Source: Pontibacter kalidii
GTDB lineage: Bacteria; Bacteroidota; Bacteroidia; Cytophagales; Hymenobacteraceae
DNA length: 64,000 nucleotides
Assembly (NCBI RefSeq): GCF_026278245.1
Contig: NZ_CP111079.1
Span: 2,916,501 to 2,980,500, forward strand
Direction: 5' to 3'
Part shown: in pieces, positions 45,028-54,668 of the stretch
Numbering within the stretch: the stretch's first letter is position 1
Layout of the letters: each line of letters begins with the position of its first letter
Position numbers and translations under genes: made by a program
The notes under the pieces: generated by a model
Told to the model about the DNA's origin: nothing
The model's database searches: none
The model's input: the letters and a program-made list of their open reading frames with translations, nothing else

Positions 45028-46173
45028 CTATTGCGCTATCATTTTCACTACTTCAGACCACATGACTTTAGTCTGATTCTTCTGCTCTAAAGATTTTTCC
45101 TCTAATTTTATTTTAATTGCGTTAGACGAGAATGGTTCTAATATATATTTAATTTTGCTTCTTAGTTCATCAGTAGCCATATCTGTATATAGCATTCCTT
45201 CAGAGTAATCATAATCCTCCAAAAGCATTTCATACTTATGACTCCAACCAGTAGTTAAACAAGGGGTAGCTTGTGAAAGTGCACTGACAAGTCCATGGAA
45301 TCTCGAAGTTATTACAGCTTTGCTATTTCCAATTATTCCTTTTACTTTCAAAGGGTTATCTTCTACTATTACAGGTATTGGTTGACCTATTTTTTTATTG
45401 ACTACATCAGCAATTGCTTTATCTGATTCTCCTTCGTGTATCAAGAAGAATGGAGCAAAACCCTCTTCCCTAACTAATTCTACTACATTCTCTAATAAAG
45501 AAGGGTATCTTTCTTTTTCACCAGCATCTTTTACTTTTGCTATCATCTGAGAATTCGGAATTATTGCTACTTCATTTTTAGATGTTTCAAAGTAAGCAGG
45601 CACGTCACCTTTAATTAGATTAGTAAAATCGGGCCTTTGCTTAATATTTGTCTTTGTTGCCGATAATCCTAAGAGATGATCATAAGATATTTTGTCTCTT
45701 GCAAAAACTAAAGAAGCATGATCTATTATCAATTTCATCTTTGCCCTTAACTTTTCATCTTCAAAAGGGCCGAAAGCCTGTGGAAGAAGTATAACTTTTT
45801 TGCCCTCAGTCTTCCACCTAACTATATGATCCGCCAATCTTGATCCAGCTTTGTTAGCTCCCCATTTATCTCCAAATGCAAAACCAGACCCATCAAGAAC
45901 TATCTGGATTTGATTTTCTTTAACATAGCCTCCTGCATTTAATAACGCGCTAGGAATAACTTTTTCCAGAATGTCTACAAGCTTTTTATGCCTAGAGAAT
46001 CTAAATTTGGTTAGGATACCTAGCTCTCTTTGTTTGGCAATGGGAGCCCGGCCACTCTTTTCCATAACAAGCTTTGCATTGGGAAATTCTTTTTTTAATT
46101 CTTGTAGTATAGCATAAAGCATTAACTCAGCTCCTTTATTTACAAACTCGACTCCTCTCAATTCTATAAACAT
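45028..46173 (-). CDS. polysaccharide pyruvyl transferase family protein
   Basis: 381 residues with the PS_pyruv_trans fold. N-terminus IELRGVEFVNKGAELMLYAIL contains the conserved NKGAE-type motif; then VILLPQAFGPFEDEKLRAKM, LVFARDKISYDHLLG, RPDFTNLI and C-terminal AVITSRFHGLVSALSQATPCLTTGWSHKYEML with the family's SRFHG block. These enzymes attach pyruvate as a ketal to sugars, giving acidic polymers, though many members are uncharacterised. The nitroreductase gene lies four bases upstream, a pairing also common in other exopolysaccharide clusters. Confidence 0.9.
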   Translation of the reverse strand: MFIELRGVEFVNKGAELMLYAILQELKKEFPNAKLVMEKSGRAPIAKQRELGILTKFRFSRHKKLVDILEKVIPSALLNAGGYVKENQIQIVLDGSGFAFGDKWGANKAGSRLADHIVRWKTEGKKVILLPQAFGPFEDEKLRAKMKLIIDHASLVFARDKISYDHLLGLSATKTNIKQRPDFTNLIKGDVPAYFETSKNEVAIIPNSQMIAKVKDAGEKERYPSLLENVVELVREEGFAPFFLIHEGESDKAIADVVNKKIGQPIPVIVEDNPLKVKGIIGNSKAVITSRFHGLVSALSQATPCLTTGWSHKYEMLLEDYDYSEGMLYTDMATDELRSKIKYILEPFSSNAIKIKLEEKSLEQKNQTKVMWSEVVKMIAQ

Positions 46174-46177
46174 CTTC

Positions 46178-47239
46178 TTAGTTGTATCTTCTTATTTGAA
46201 CTAATGGTCTTTTTTCTGAATAAGCTACCATTCCTTCTGAGTCTGGATATCCTAAACCTATACACATAATGGGTCTTTGATGCGGTTCTAGGTCCAGAAA
46301 CGTCTCCATTTCTGTCTCCTTCTCTTCTATATCGGGCCAGTTTATCGGGCAGCTGCTTAGACCTAAGGTCTCTAGAGCAAGCATAAAAGACATGCTTGCT
46401 AAGGAAGCATCAATATAAATTACATGCCTGTCACGCTCATCAAAATAAGCATCCAGGTTACCAACAACTACTACAATTACGGGAATGGTATGACCATACC
46501 CTTTTGTACCCATTGGAATCTTTACAACCTGCTGTACAAGGGTAGGATCATCAAAAATTCTAAATTCAAAAGGCTGTCTATTACATGCACTTGGGGATTG
46601 ATTTGCAGCTAGAATGGCTTTATCTATCAATTCCCTGGAAACAGGCTTTTGCAAAAACCATCTTACGGATCGACGTTGTTTTGTGAGTTTGAAAAAAGAT
46701 TCAAAGGTTATATCGCTAATTTGTTCGGCACTTCTAAAGTAGGGTATAGATTTCAGTTCTCTAGATAAATCTTGTTCCAGAGTCGCCCCATTTAATATAG
46801 CTTTGAACTTTTCGTGGTTCTGCTTTACGACTTTATCTTCTCCAGATATTTCGAAATACTCAATCAATACATCTCGGAACCACTTGAGCTGAGGATTATT
46901 TGAATCATTTTTATTTGATTGCCATACGCCTCCAAAGGAATCAACTGTTTCTGATATGAAGTCTTTTGCAAACACAGCTCTCCTAGGCTTCATTAGAAGC
47001 CCCTTTTCAAGCCGGTGTGTGTTCCTTACTAATAAATAATAGTTTGATTTAAGTTTCTTGGCTTCTTTTTGATGTTTCAATCTACCCGCTAACACAGCTT
47101 GGTGCTCTCTCGAAAATTTTGTACTCACAATATAATACACACTTGAAAGCCACCTTGACCTATAGCAAAACTTTGGTAGCATTTCATTTACGAATACACT
47201 TTTAAGAGATTTACCTTTTCGTTTTAATTTATTGATCAT
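46178..47239 (-). CDS. nitroreductase family protein in the polysaccharide locus
   Basis: 353 residues. A poorly conserved first 190 residues (HRLEKGLLMKPRRAVF) precede an FMN-dependent nitroreductase domain: TKQRRSVRWFLQKPVSRELIDKAI, NQSPSACNRQPFEFRIF, KGYGHTIPVIVVVVG, YIDASLASMSFMLALETLGLSSCPINW. It overlaps the Wzx gene by four bases (ATGA), so it is part of the same transcript. Nitroreductase-like proteins recur beside pyruvyltransferases in polysaccharide clusters, but their function there is not known. It could modify a sugar or polymer precursor by a redox step; that is only inference. Confidence 0.88.
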   Translation of the reverse strand: MINKLKRKGKSLKSVFVNEMLPKFCYRSRWLSSVYYIVSTKFSREHQAVLAGRLKHQKEAKKLKSNYYLLVRNTHRLEKGLLMKPRRAVFAKDFISETVDSFGGVWQSNKNDSNNPQLKWFRDVLIEYFEISGEDKVVKQNHEKFKAILNGATLEQDLSRELKSIPYFRSAEQISDITFESFFKLTKQRRSVRWFLQKPVSRELIDKAILAANQSPSACNRQPFEFRIFDDPTLVQQVVKIPMGTKGYGHTIPVIVVVVGNLDAYFDERDRHVIYIDASLASMSFMLALETLGLSSCPINWPDIEEKETEMETFLDLEPHQRPIMCIGLGYPDSEGMVAYSEKRPLVQIRRYN

Positions 47240-48696
47240 ATTATTTTATCCTTTGGCTTATAGATACCTAAACTCCTAAGTTGACTTATTATTTCCTCTT
47301 TCATCATTAACCAAACCACTATTATATATGTAAATAATAATACAACAGCACATACGATAAAATTAACACTGTATTCATGAAGTAAGCGAGAAGCTGCAAA
47401 AGCAATTAATGAAGCAAGCACTGGCACTCGCAATTCCTTTATGAGTTCTATTAAACTTAAATCAATTAACTTCTTTAAGAAATATTGTGCTATAAATACA
47501 CTTAGGATTTTATTTAAAAGAATTGCACAAGCAGCACCTGTTATTCCGTAATAATGAATACCAACTACTATCGTTGGTACATATATTAATAATGTCTTAA
47601 ATAACTGTATTCGCATCTCAAGTCCTGGTTTACCAAGACCTCGAATCAGAGAGGTATTACTGTTCACCATCATATGAACCATAACTGATAGGGCTAGAAT
47701 CTTCAGGGGTATAATAGTGTCTACCCACCTGTTCCCAAAAATCTTTAAAACAAATGGTTCACCTAGTACAAAAATGAAAACCATGATTGGATAAACAACT
47801 AGGCTATTATACTTTACAACATTAAGGTAATATTTCTTTAGAGCATGAGAGTCATCTTGTTTTTGTCCATAAACCGGGTACATAACTTTGTTCATTATGC
47901 TCATTAGTTGACTTCTAAAAGTATCTGTAAGAACAAATGCTAAGGTATATGTACCTAAAGCTGAGGCACTCATTAGCTTTCCAATTAATAGGTAATCTAT
48001 GTTGGAAGTTAAGTTATTAAAAACATTTGTACCAGTTGTATATATCCCAAAACCAAAGATGTCGCGAAAAGCCTTTTCCTCCCACATAAACTTAGGCGTC
48101 CAGCCTGTAGCTTTAAAATACAATGGCATTGCTATAATAAATGATGCCACAGAATTGAAAACAAGAGCCCATACTCCTGCTCCCAAAAGTGCTAAGGTTA
48201 AAGATAAGATACCAGAAAACAGTTTGGAAGCGTTACTAATGAAAGCAAGTTTTTTAAAGTTCATCGCTTTTACTAATTGCGCATTATGAACCAGATTTAC
48301 CGGACTTGACAAGACTCCTATACTTAGGATAGGAATGATTCTTTGTAATGTCGGCTCATTGTAGAAGGCGGCAGCCAGAGGAGCAACCACAAAAGCTATT
48401 AAAAGGTACAAAAAGGAAGACCAAATTACTCCTGTCCAGAATGCTGTATGGTAATGTGCCTCTCTTAGATCTGCGTCCTTTTTCTGAACAAGCGCAGCCC
48501 CAATGCCTAACTCATTGAATACCTGTACAAAACTAGCAAAAACAGCAGCCATACCTACTAAACCAAATTGTTCAGGGTATAACAATTTTGCAAGTACTAA
48601 CTTTATTAAGAAGTCAAATCCTCTGTTTACCACTAGTTGCACAGTATTCCAGAAAACCCCATTTGCAACTCTACCCTTAAGGGTTTTAGTATTCAT
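47236..48696 (-). CDS. Wzx-type polysaccharide flippase (MOP superfamily)
   Basis: 486 residues from the ATG at 48696 (MNTKTLKGRVANGVFWNTV). An AGGAGA ribosome-binding sequence lies six bases upstream, unusually strong for Bacteroidota and decisive for this start. Twelve to fourteen membrane segments are expected. Conserved blocks: KLLYPEQFGLVGMAAVF, EAHYHTAFWTGVIWSSFLY, VHNAQLVKAMNFKKLAFI and LLIGKLMSASALGTYTLAF match the PF13440/WzxC-like group. It flips lipid-linked repeat units across the inner membrane. The gene begins its own segment after the strong terminator at 48936-48991. Confidence 0.93.
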   Translation of the reverse strand: MNTKTLKGRVANGVFWNTVQLVVNRGFDFLIKLVLAKLLYPEQFGLVGMAAVFASFVQVFNELGIGAALVQKKDADLREAHYHTAFWTGVIWSSFLYLLIAFVVAPLAAAFYNEPTLQRIIPILSIGVLSSPVNLVHNAQLVKAMNFKKLAFISNASKLFSGILSLTLALLGAGVWALVFNSVASFIIAMPLYFKATGWTPKFMWEEKAFRDIFGFGIYTTGTNVFNNLTSNIDYLLIGKLMSASALGTYTLAFVLTDTFRSQLMSIMNKVMYPVYGQKQDDSHALKKYYLNVVKYNSLVVYPIMVFIFVLGEPFVLKIFGNRWVDTIIPLKILALSVMVHMMVNSNTSLIRGLGKPGLEMRIQLFKTLLIYVPTIVVGIHYYGITGAACAILLNKILSVFIAQYFLKKLIDLSLIELIKELRVPVLASLIAFAASRLLHEYSVNFIVCAVVLLFTYIIVVWLMMKEEIISQLRSLGIYKPKDKII

Positions 48697-48935
48697 GTAA
48701 TATCTCCTGCAAAAATTACTCAAAAAGGTACTGAATTACTGAACTATCCACTCTTTTGAATTATCTACGAACTTTAAACTTCTCAACAGAAATAACACGG
48801 AGGAACAATAAAACTGCATATATATCTCCAAAAGTACCAAGTTTTTAATTAAGGCGTGTTGCAATAAGAACATACTTCTTGTATGCTTTATTATTTTTTG
48901 CTTACTCAAAGTTTATTCATCATAATCGACTTTAT

Positions 48936-48991
48936 GAATCTTATTTAATGAAAAGCCCGCCAAAGAGCGGGCTTTTCATTAAATAAGATTC
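48936..48991 (-). terminator. 25-bp perfect hairpin terminator overlapping the wecF stop
   Basis: Arms 48936-48960 and 48967-48991 are exact reverse complements over 25 bases with a 6-base loop; the core is AAAAGCCCGC / GCGGGCTTTT. On the reverse strand it begins inside the last codons of the WecF-like gene (stop at 48979-48981). It should end or reduce transcription before the Wzx gene. The rest of the gap to 48696 is AT-rich without other features. Confidence 0.92.
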
Positions 48992-50193
48992 TCTCTCCTT
49001 TCGCTTATACTAACTTCATTTTTACTTCTTTTTAGCACTTTATATAAGTTTTCAACATCTGTAGCAACTTTATTTTTGCTAAAAATATCTTCCAGCCTTA
49101 ACCTATTATGTTCTCTATCTTCTATAGAAAGTTGGCTGCAACCATACACTTTGAAATCTGTTTCCAGCTCAAAAACTAAAACTTTATTTTTTACAAAAAA
49201 ATGGTATGCCGGATTTTTATGCGACATATAAATTCTTGAGCCTAAATACAGCATGGCTATTAAGTTGCCCATTCCCTGTTGCCTAAAATGGTAGAATATA
49301 CCAACAGCGCATGTTTTTAAAATTTTTACATACTCCTCTCTATCAATGAAGCTGAGCAAGGGCTGGAACTGATTATCAAACAGTGATTTACCCTTAGTCA
49401 CGACCTCTTCTGTATAAGTTTCATTGCCGCCGTAGCTAAGTGGGACGTAAATCTTAGAGTTACTTATCAAAGCCTTGCAGTCATTATGATTAAGTATATC
49501 AAATACATCTAAATGATTTGATTCAAATGAATTCGAATTACCTATCAAAATGTTTCCTGCATTCTTTGAGAGTACTTGAGATACTTTATTTGCCAAGTAT
49601 TGATCAAGGCTACTCAAAGCACAGTGGACAAATGTCAGTTTATTAGGATAGTGTTGGGAAAACAAATCATAATCCTCTTTTATATAGGAGATACAATATG
49701 AAATTCTTTTTAGAGCCTGTATTTTAGTTGAGACATAATCGGGAGACTTATCTATGAATCTTGAGTAAAAACTCCTAATAAACTTGTTCTGCTTGAGTAG
49801 TACTTTTACTGCTCGACCTTTATCGAGCCTTGAAAGTAAATTGCTTGTTAGGGGAGCATATATATATGGCTTTATTTTCGGTAAGCCATAAATGTCAAAG
49901 CCCCATACATACCAACCAATAGTTAGTTCTTTCTTTAACTTTAGTATTGTTACAGCAAATACATGCTGTAATCCATGAAGTATAACTGCCTCAGGCTTGT
50001 ATAAACTTACTAAAGCATTTATATCATCTACTTGGTAATCAAAATATAAAACATTGTCCCCACTTCGTCTTATATGTCTAAATTCTTCCGTTCCTTTGCT
50101 ACAAAATATAACGAATACATTTTCATCAGTAATATCAAAGTTTTCAATTACTTGATCTGTAACCTTTTCATCAACAACAAAGTGAAAAATCAT
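48979..50193 (-). CDS. WecF-like TDP-Fuc4NAc transferase (Glyco_transf_56)
   Basis: 404 residues. The C-terminal two thirds match WecF, the TDP-4-acetamido-4,6-dideoxygalactose transferase of enterobacterial common antigen synthesis: ILIGNSNSFESNHLDVFDIL, then KIYVPLSYGGNETYTEEVV and IFYHFRQQGMGNLIAMLYLGS, each with clear counterparts in the E. coli protein. The N-terminal part (ILHGLQHVFAVTIL, YVWGFDIYGLPKIKPYI) fits the same family. The wecE gene lies six bases upstream and wecD before it, making this a Fuc4NAc synthesis-and-transfer set. It is longer than the E. coli enzyme (about 360 residues). The acceptor is likely a locus-specific sugar rather than the common-antigen lipid. Confidence 0.9.
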   Translation of the reverse strand: MIFHFVVDEKVTDQVIENFDITDENVFVIFCSKGTEEFRHIRRSGDNVLYFDYQVDDINALVSLYKPEAVILHGLQHVFAVTILKLKKELTIGWYVWGFDIYGLPKIKPYIYAPLTSNLLSRLDKGRAVKVLLKQNKFIRSFYSRFIDKSPDYVSTKIQALKRISYCISYIKEDYDLFSQHYPNKLTFVHCALSSLDQYLANKVSQVLSKNAGNILIGNSNSFESNHLDVFDILNHNDCKALISNSKIYVPLSYGGNETYTEEVVTKGKSLFDNQFQPLLSFIDREEYVKILKTCAVGIFYHFRQQGMGNLIAMLYLGSRIYMSHKNPAYHFFVKNKVLVFELETDFKVYGCSQLSIEDREHNRLRLEDIFSKNKVATDVENLYKVLKRSKNEVSISERRENLI

Positions 50194-50198
50194 TACCC

Positions 50199-51332
50199 TT
50201 ATCTTTTTAAAACTTCTATTACTCTGTTTATGTCTTCAAGAGAAAGATCATAGAACAATGGAAGCCTTATTAGGCATTCAGAATAATAATCTGAATTAGG
50301 TAATGCTCTGCCGTCATGCTTTCCAGAATAGAACTGGCTCTTATGCAGGCTTAAGTAGTGAAAAACAGCCAAAACCCCAGCTTCCTTCAACTTTGCCAAC
50401 ACAGTAGAACGTTGCTCTACATTTTTGCATACAAAATAAAACATGTGCGCATTATTAGTGGCATTAGAGGGTATAAAAGGAAGTTGGACATCATTTATAT
50501 TTGCCCACTCTACTATTGCATTCCAATAAGCATACCAGTTTTCTTTCCTTTTAACTTGAATACTATCAATATTCTCTAACTGTGCCCATAGAAATGCTGC
50601 AATTACTTCGGAAGGTAAAAAAGATGACCCTACATCAACCCAGCCATATTTGTCTATCTCTCCACGAAAAAATGCAGATCTGTTTGTACCCTTCTCCCAA
50701 ATTATCTCAGCTCTTTTCTCAAACTTAGGATCATTAATCGCCAACATTCCCCCTTCTCCCGAGATTATATTTTTAGTTTCGTGAAAAGAGAAGGCTGCTA
50801 AATGGCCAATCGAACCCAATGCTCTTTTTATACCATCTTTACCCGTGTAGTAGCTATCTATGGCTTGAGCTGCATCCTCAATCACCCAAATATTATATCG
50901 ATTAGCTATATCTATTATTTTGTCCATGTCACATGCTACACCTGCATAATGTACTGGCACAATGGCTTTAGTTTTTTTTGTAATTAAATTCTCTATAATA
51001 TCTTCATCAATTCCAGGATGATCTTTACGGCTATCTGCGAAAATTATTTTTGCGCCTCTTAATACAAAAGCATTCGCAGTTGATACAAACGTATAGGAAG
51101 GAATTATTACTTCATCACCTGGCTGAATATCAATAAGTATTGCAGCCATTTCCAGAGCATCAGTACAAGAAGTTGTAAGGAGGCACTTTCCAAAGCCATA
51201 CTTCTCTTTAAAGAAGTTCTGGCACTGTTGTGTATATTTACCATTACCAGATAATTTTCCTGTATAGACTGCATCATACATGTAATGCGCCTCTTTACCT
51301 GTTAAATGTGGTTTATTAAATGGTATTTGCAT
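50199..51332 (-). CDS. wecE: dTDP-4-amino-4,6-dideoxygalactose transaminase
   Basis: 377 residues from the ATG at 51332 (MQIPFNKPHLTGKEAHYM), the family's normal start; an ATG 18 bases upstream would overlap wecD. It is very close to E. coli WecE over its full length: LLTTSCTDALEMAAILIDIQ, DEVIIPSYTFVSTANAFVLR, IVPVHYAGVACDMDKI, VIEDAAQAIDSYYTG, the PLP lysine in AFSFHETKNIISGEGGML, and ERAEIIWEKGTNRSAFFRG. It aminates dTDP-4-keto-6-deoxyglucose, the RmlB product, to the galacto amino sugar. Start lies eight bases after the wecD stop. Confidence 0.94.
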   Translation of the reverse strand: MQIPFNKPHLTGKEAHYMYDAVYTGKLSGNGKYTQQCQNFFKEKYGFGKCLLTTSCTDALEMAAILIDIQPGDEVIIPSYTFVSTANAFVLRGAKIIFADSRKDHPGIDEDIIENLITKKTKAIVPVHYAGVACDMDKIIDIANRYNIWVIEDAAQAIDSYYTGKDGIKRALGSIGHLAAFSFHETKNIISGEGGMLAINDPKFEKRAEIIWEKGTNRSAFFRGEIDKYGWVDVGSSFLPSEVIAAFLWAQLENIDSIQVKRKENWYAYWNAIVEWANINDVQLPFIPSNATNNAHMFYFVCKNVEQRSTVLAKLKEAGVLAVFHYLSLHKSQFYSGKHDGRALPNSDYYSECLIRLPLFYDLSLEDINRVIEVLKR

Positions 51333-51340
51333 TTTTTTAA

Positions 51341-52048
51341 TTATTTCCAATAATGATAAATATATTCTACTCTTTTCTTAAAGTATCCATTCTTTTCATA
51401 TAGAGAACAAGCGGGGAAATTATCTAACTGTGTTACAACTTCACAACTACTTACCCCGGAATTCTGGAAAAAAACATCAGCTTGATAAAGCAGTTGTGTT
51501 CCAATCTTTTTCCCTCTACAACTTTTATCAACTGCTATTAAACCTATTTTCCCAACAGAACCAATTTTTGATAAAGATATAAATCCTGCCTCCTTCCCAG
51601 TGTCATCTTTAGCAGCTATTACCCTGTCTGCTATTTGTTTTTTCACTGACCTATCCATCCAAGTGCGGTACATTTCTTTAAATTTGAAATTTAGCTTAGG
51701 ATCAACCTTAAACCTAGAAAACTCACCACTCTGGATAGCCAAGTCCTCTAGCTCAGAAGTTAGAACTTCAACCTCTTCAAAGTTAATATTGAATTCAATG
51801 ACTTGAGATACTTTCGGTACTTCTTTCTGGAAGGTCACTTTCTTATCATAAAGGACTGCCCCGTAATTATTTAAATCTGTTGACAACCTATCGTTATACA
51901 AGGTATCAGGTATAAATATATATATTAGATCTGCATCTATTTGCTTTAATCTCGATAAATCATTAAAACTGCAATCCTTTGATATATCACACCTATATAT
52001 TTTTTTCTCGTAGAAATTCGAGTCCCAGTCTAGATGTCTAAGTTCCAT
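51341..52048 (-). CDS. wecD: WecD-like dTDP-4-amino-4,6-dideoxygalactose N-acetyltransferase
   Basis: 235 residues, GNAT fold. N-terminus ELRHLDWDSNFYEKKIYR is a family signature (LDWDSxFF). The C-terminal half has AAKDDTGKEAGFISLSKIG, VGKIGLIAVDKSCRGKKIGTQLLYQ (acetyl-CoA-binding RGKKIG) and FPACSLYEKNGYFKKRVEYIYHYW. It acetylates the product of WecE to give TDP-Fuc4NAc. It lies between rmlA (one base gap) and wecE, all on the same strand, so the pathway genes are in order of expression. The middle of the protein is diverged from the E. coli enzyme. Confidence 0.88.
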   Translation of the reverse strand: MELRHLDWDSNFYEKKIYRCDISKDCSFNDLSRLKQIDADLIYIFIPDTLYNDRLSTDLNNYGAVLYDKKVTFQKEVPKVSQVIEFNINFEEVEVLTSELEDLAIQSGEFSRFKVDPKLNFKFKEMYRTWMDRSVKKQIADRVIAAKDDTGKEAGFISLSKIGSVGKIGLIAVDKSCRGKKIGTQLLYQADVFFQNSGVSSCEVVTQLDNFPACSLYEKNGYFKKRVEYIYHYWK

Positions 52049-52049
52049 T

Positions 52050-52919
52050 TCACTTTAATTGGCCAATCAAGTTAAGCAAATACTCTCCATAACCACTCTT
52101 CCTAAGTGGTTCAGCAATCTCTTTTAACTGGCTATCATCAATATACCCCATACGCCAAGCTACCTCTTCTATACAACCTATTTTAAGTCCCTGACGATCT
52201 TCTATCACTTGGACAAAAGTAGCAGCTTGCATCAGTGATTCAATAGTTCCTGTATCTAGCCAAGCAGTTCCACGATTAAGAAGTCCAACCTTTAGCTTAC
52301 CTCTTCTTAAATATTCTCGATTCACATCAGTTATCTCATACTCGCCTCTAGGGCTTGGTTCTAGATTTTTAGCTATTTCTACAACTTCATTATCATAGAA
52401 GTATAGTCCTGGCACTGCGAAACTAGACTTCGGACTTATCGGCTTCTCCTCAATAGAAAGCGCTTTCATTCTTTGGTCAAATTCAACCACACCATAACGT
52501 TCAGGATCGTGCACGTGATAAGCATATATTACCCCACCCTCGGGGTCATTATTAGCCTGGAGTAATTTACTCATTCCACTCCCATAAAAGATGTTATCTC
52601 CAAGCACAAGGGCCACCTTGTCTTTATTTATAAATTCTTCCCCGATTACGAAAGCTTGCGCTAACCCATTCGGCTCCTGCTGCACAGCGTAACTAAAACG
52701 ACATCCTATACTACTTCCATCTCCAAGAAGGCGCTCAAAAAGGGGAAGATCGTATGGTGTGGAAATAATAAGAATCTCTCTAATACCTGATAGCATAAGG
52801 GTTGAGAGCGGGTAATAGATCATTGGCTTATCATAAACTGGCATTAATTGTTTACTTATAGCCAAAGTTAATGGGTGCAAGCGAGTACCCGATCCCCCTG
52901 CTAGTATAATTCCTTTCAT
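52050..52919 (-). CDS. rmlA: glucose-1-phosphate thymidylyltransferase
   Basis: 289 residues, full length. It makes dTDP-glucose from glucose 1-phosphate and d[24 protein letters not shown] is the nucleotide-binding loop, [21 protein letters not shown] follows, then [39 protein letters not shown] and [20 protein letters not shown]. The product feeds RmlB (56299-57354) and then WecE. Codon use is AT-rich, unlike rmlB. The next gene upstream is 357 bases away, so a promoter for rmlA-wecD-wecE-wecF is expected in 52920-53276. Confidence 0.97.
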   Translation of the reverse strand: MKGIILAGGSGTRLHPLTLAISKQLMPVYDKPMIYYPLSTLMLSGIREILIISTPYDLPLFERLLGDGSSIGCRFSYAVQQEPNGLAQAFVIGEEFINKDKVALVLGDNIFYGSGMSKLLQANNDPEGGVIYAYHVHDPERYGVVEFDQRMKALSIEEKPISPKSSFAVPGLYFYDNEVVEIAKNLEPSPRGEYEITDVNREYLRRGKLKVGLLNRGTAWLDTGTIESLMQAATFVQVIEDRQGLKIGCIEEVAWRMGYIDDSQLKEIAEPLRKSGYGEYLLNLIGQLK

Positions 52920-53276
52920 TTGGACTGAATAATACTTTATAAGAACACTATAATATTTATCAACTTATTTTATTTATGGTAGTCAATAGAATGTGTGACC
53001 ATTTTAAAATACTTTAGGAACACCTATTTAACATAACACTTCTTGTATGACTCTAGACAACACCAAGGTAGGGCAAGCCACTTACTAAGCAATCATCTAA
53101 TAACCAGTAACTAAAATAAATTTACTTTAAGCTTTCGACATTGTGAAGCTAACTTTCTACTCCGTTCAAGGACAAAGCCTCAGAAAGAACTGCTACCTTC
53201 CCCTTGTGGTTAGCTCCTTTTGTTAACTGTTATTGGTAAAAGCAATGTATATAAAAGTCGATGCTTAAATCTTTTA
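52920..53276. other. 357-bp gap without genes upstream of rmlA
   Basis: AT-rich, with no coding frame and none of the palindromic repeat families. It probably contains the rmlA promoter, but I find no clear TAnnTTTG box in a suitable position on the reverse strand. Confidence 0.5.
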
Positions 53277-54536
53277 TTACCTGTAGTGCTTAAAGATGAT
53301 GAGTTTCGCTATGTATAACAAACCACTACCTAAGTGCATTGAATACATGGTTAATATAAAATAGTCTTTTAGCTTTATTTCCTTCCATGAAATGATGCCT
53401 CCATATGTACTCCAAAGACTTTTTAAATATATCTTTATAACAACCATATAACATATTAAAAAAGCCACAGGAACTTGCCAATAGAAATTAGCGTGTAGCA
53501 TCCTCGGTCCACTTTCAGCCAATAAAAAGTAAATTACTAGAGAGGTCATAAGGAGCACTGATGCAAACTTGAAATCAAGCTTATTGACCATTACTCTAAA
53601 GTTCAAAGTCACGATAGTAATCAACAATGCAAAACTACTTAATATACTTATCAATGGGTTGTTTGCCCAGATTAACCAAACTTTAAAGGGAGCTAACGTG
53701 ATTCCAGACTCATCCCCATTGTATGCCAAATTATCTAATTCACTATTATATATTAGTTCCTTTTGAACTAGAAGAAGAGCAAACACTAGAGCCATCAATG
53801 CAGAGATTTGAACAAATTTCTTATCAATCCTCTTTACCTCAATTAAATAAACCATTGGTAAAGAGGGTATTAATGCAAAAAGGAAGCTTGGTTTTGATAA
53901 GATTAACAAGACGCTCAAAAATAATACAAAAAGAATGTTTTTAAAGTGAATTCTCCGAAAAAGTTCTATGCTTTTTATAAACAATAATATTGCTATTGGA
54001 AACATGAATATTGTCGTAGAATTATGCCATATCGTTGAGGTAAACTTTCCCAGGTACCATCTAGAACCATCCCATGGATAAATTATAATCGGCCCTAAAA
54101 ACATAAGTAGAAAAATTATTAAAGACCTAATGATGCGGCACTTGTTATTCTGAATTTTATCTTCTGCAATATAGTTCGCGACTATAAAGTATTTGTATGC
54201 CGAAGCTAAGGTAAGTACTATTATAGTAGAGATTTTGAAACCCGATGAGAAAGCTAAATCTAGAATATATATTGATAAATAGTATAAAGGAGGATTGGGG
54301 AAAGAGTTATGCAACACATATTCTTTAAGTAACTTAATATGTAACTGTAAATCTGTGCCAATACGCAGGTATATTATCGCATAAAAAATAAGAAAGCATA
54401 CAATACAGTATATAAATAAGAAGATAAGATCAGCTTTTGACCTTTGAAGATTACTTTTTATTCCCCTTAATCGAGATGGTTTCTCGTCAACAGCTTTATA
54501 TTTTTGAATTGTGGAAGTGCTTTGTGCAGAATGCAT
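53277..54536 (-). CDS. polytopic membrane protein, possible GT-C type glycosyltransferase (Gtr-like)
   Basis: 419 residues with about eleven predicted membrane segments after a 35-residue charged N-terminus. The first extracytoplasmic loop (YLRIGTDLQLHIKLLKEYV) and FPNPPLYYLSIYIL resemble the first loop of GT-C glycosyltransferases, which carry acidic residues there. I do not recognise a named family. It lies 132 bases downstream of a GtrB-like transferase and an EamA-type small transporter, as would fit the third component of a Gtr side-chain modification system, which is normally a variable polytopic protein. Role by context only. Confidence 0.6.
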   Translation of the reverse strand: MHSAQSTSTIQKYKAVDEKPSRLRGIKSNLQRSKADLIFLFIYCIVCFLIFYAIIYLRIGTDLQLHIKLLKEYVLHNSFPNPPLYYLSIYILDLAFSSGFKISTIIVLTLASAYKYFIVANYIAEDKIQNNKCRIIRSLIIFLLMFLGPIIIYPWDGSRWYLGKFTSTIWHNSTTIFMFPIAILLFIKSIELFRRIHFKNILFVLFLSVLLILSKPSFLFALIPSLPMVYLIEVKRIDKKFVQISALMALVFALLLVQKELIYNSELDNLAYNGDESGITLAPFKVWLIWANNPLISILSSFALLITIVTLNFRVMVNKLDFKFASVLLMTSLVIYFLLAESGPRMLHANFYWQVPVAFLICYMVVIKIYLKSLWSTYGGIISWKEIKLKDYFILTMYSMHLGSGLLYIAKLIIFKHYR

Positions 54537-54668
54537 ACTCTAAAGTGATAGTAATATATGTTTTGATTGATTCAACTCCTTTTCAGAGTGTTAATTTGTA
54601 GAATCCTACATCTGAACTAGATTAACAATTATAACTTTTACCAACGATGGTAGCGAATCTAGTTCTAA

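Noticed and set aside
48979..52919. A complete enterobacterial common antigen pathway
   Set aside because: Only the Fuc4NAc branch is present; ManNAcA genes and wecA/wecG are missing.
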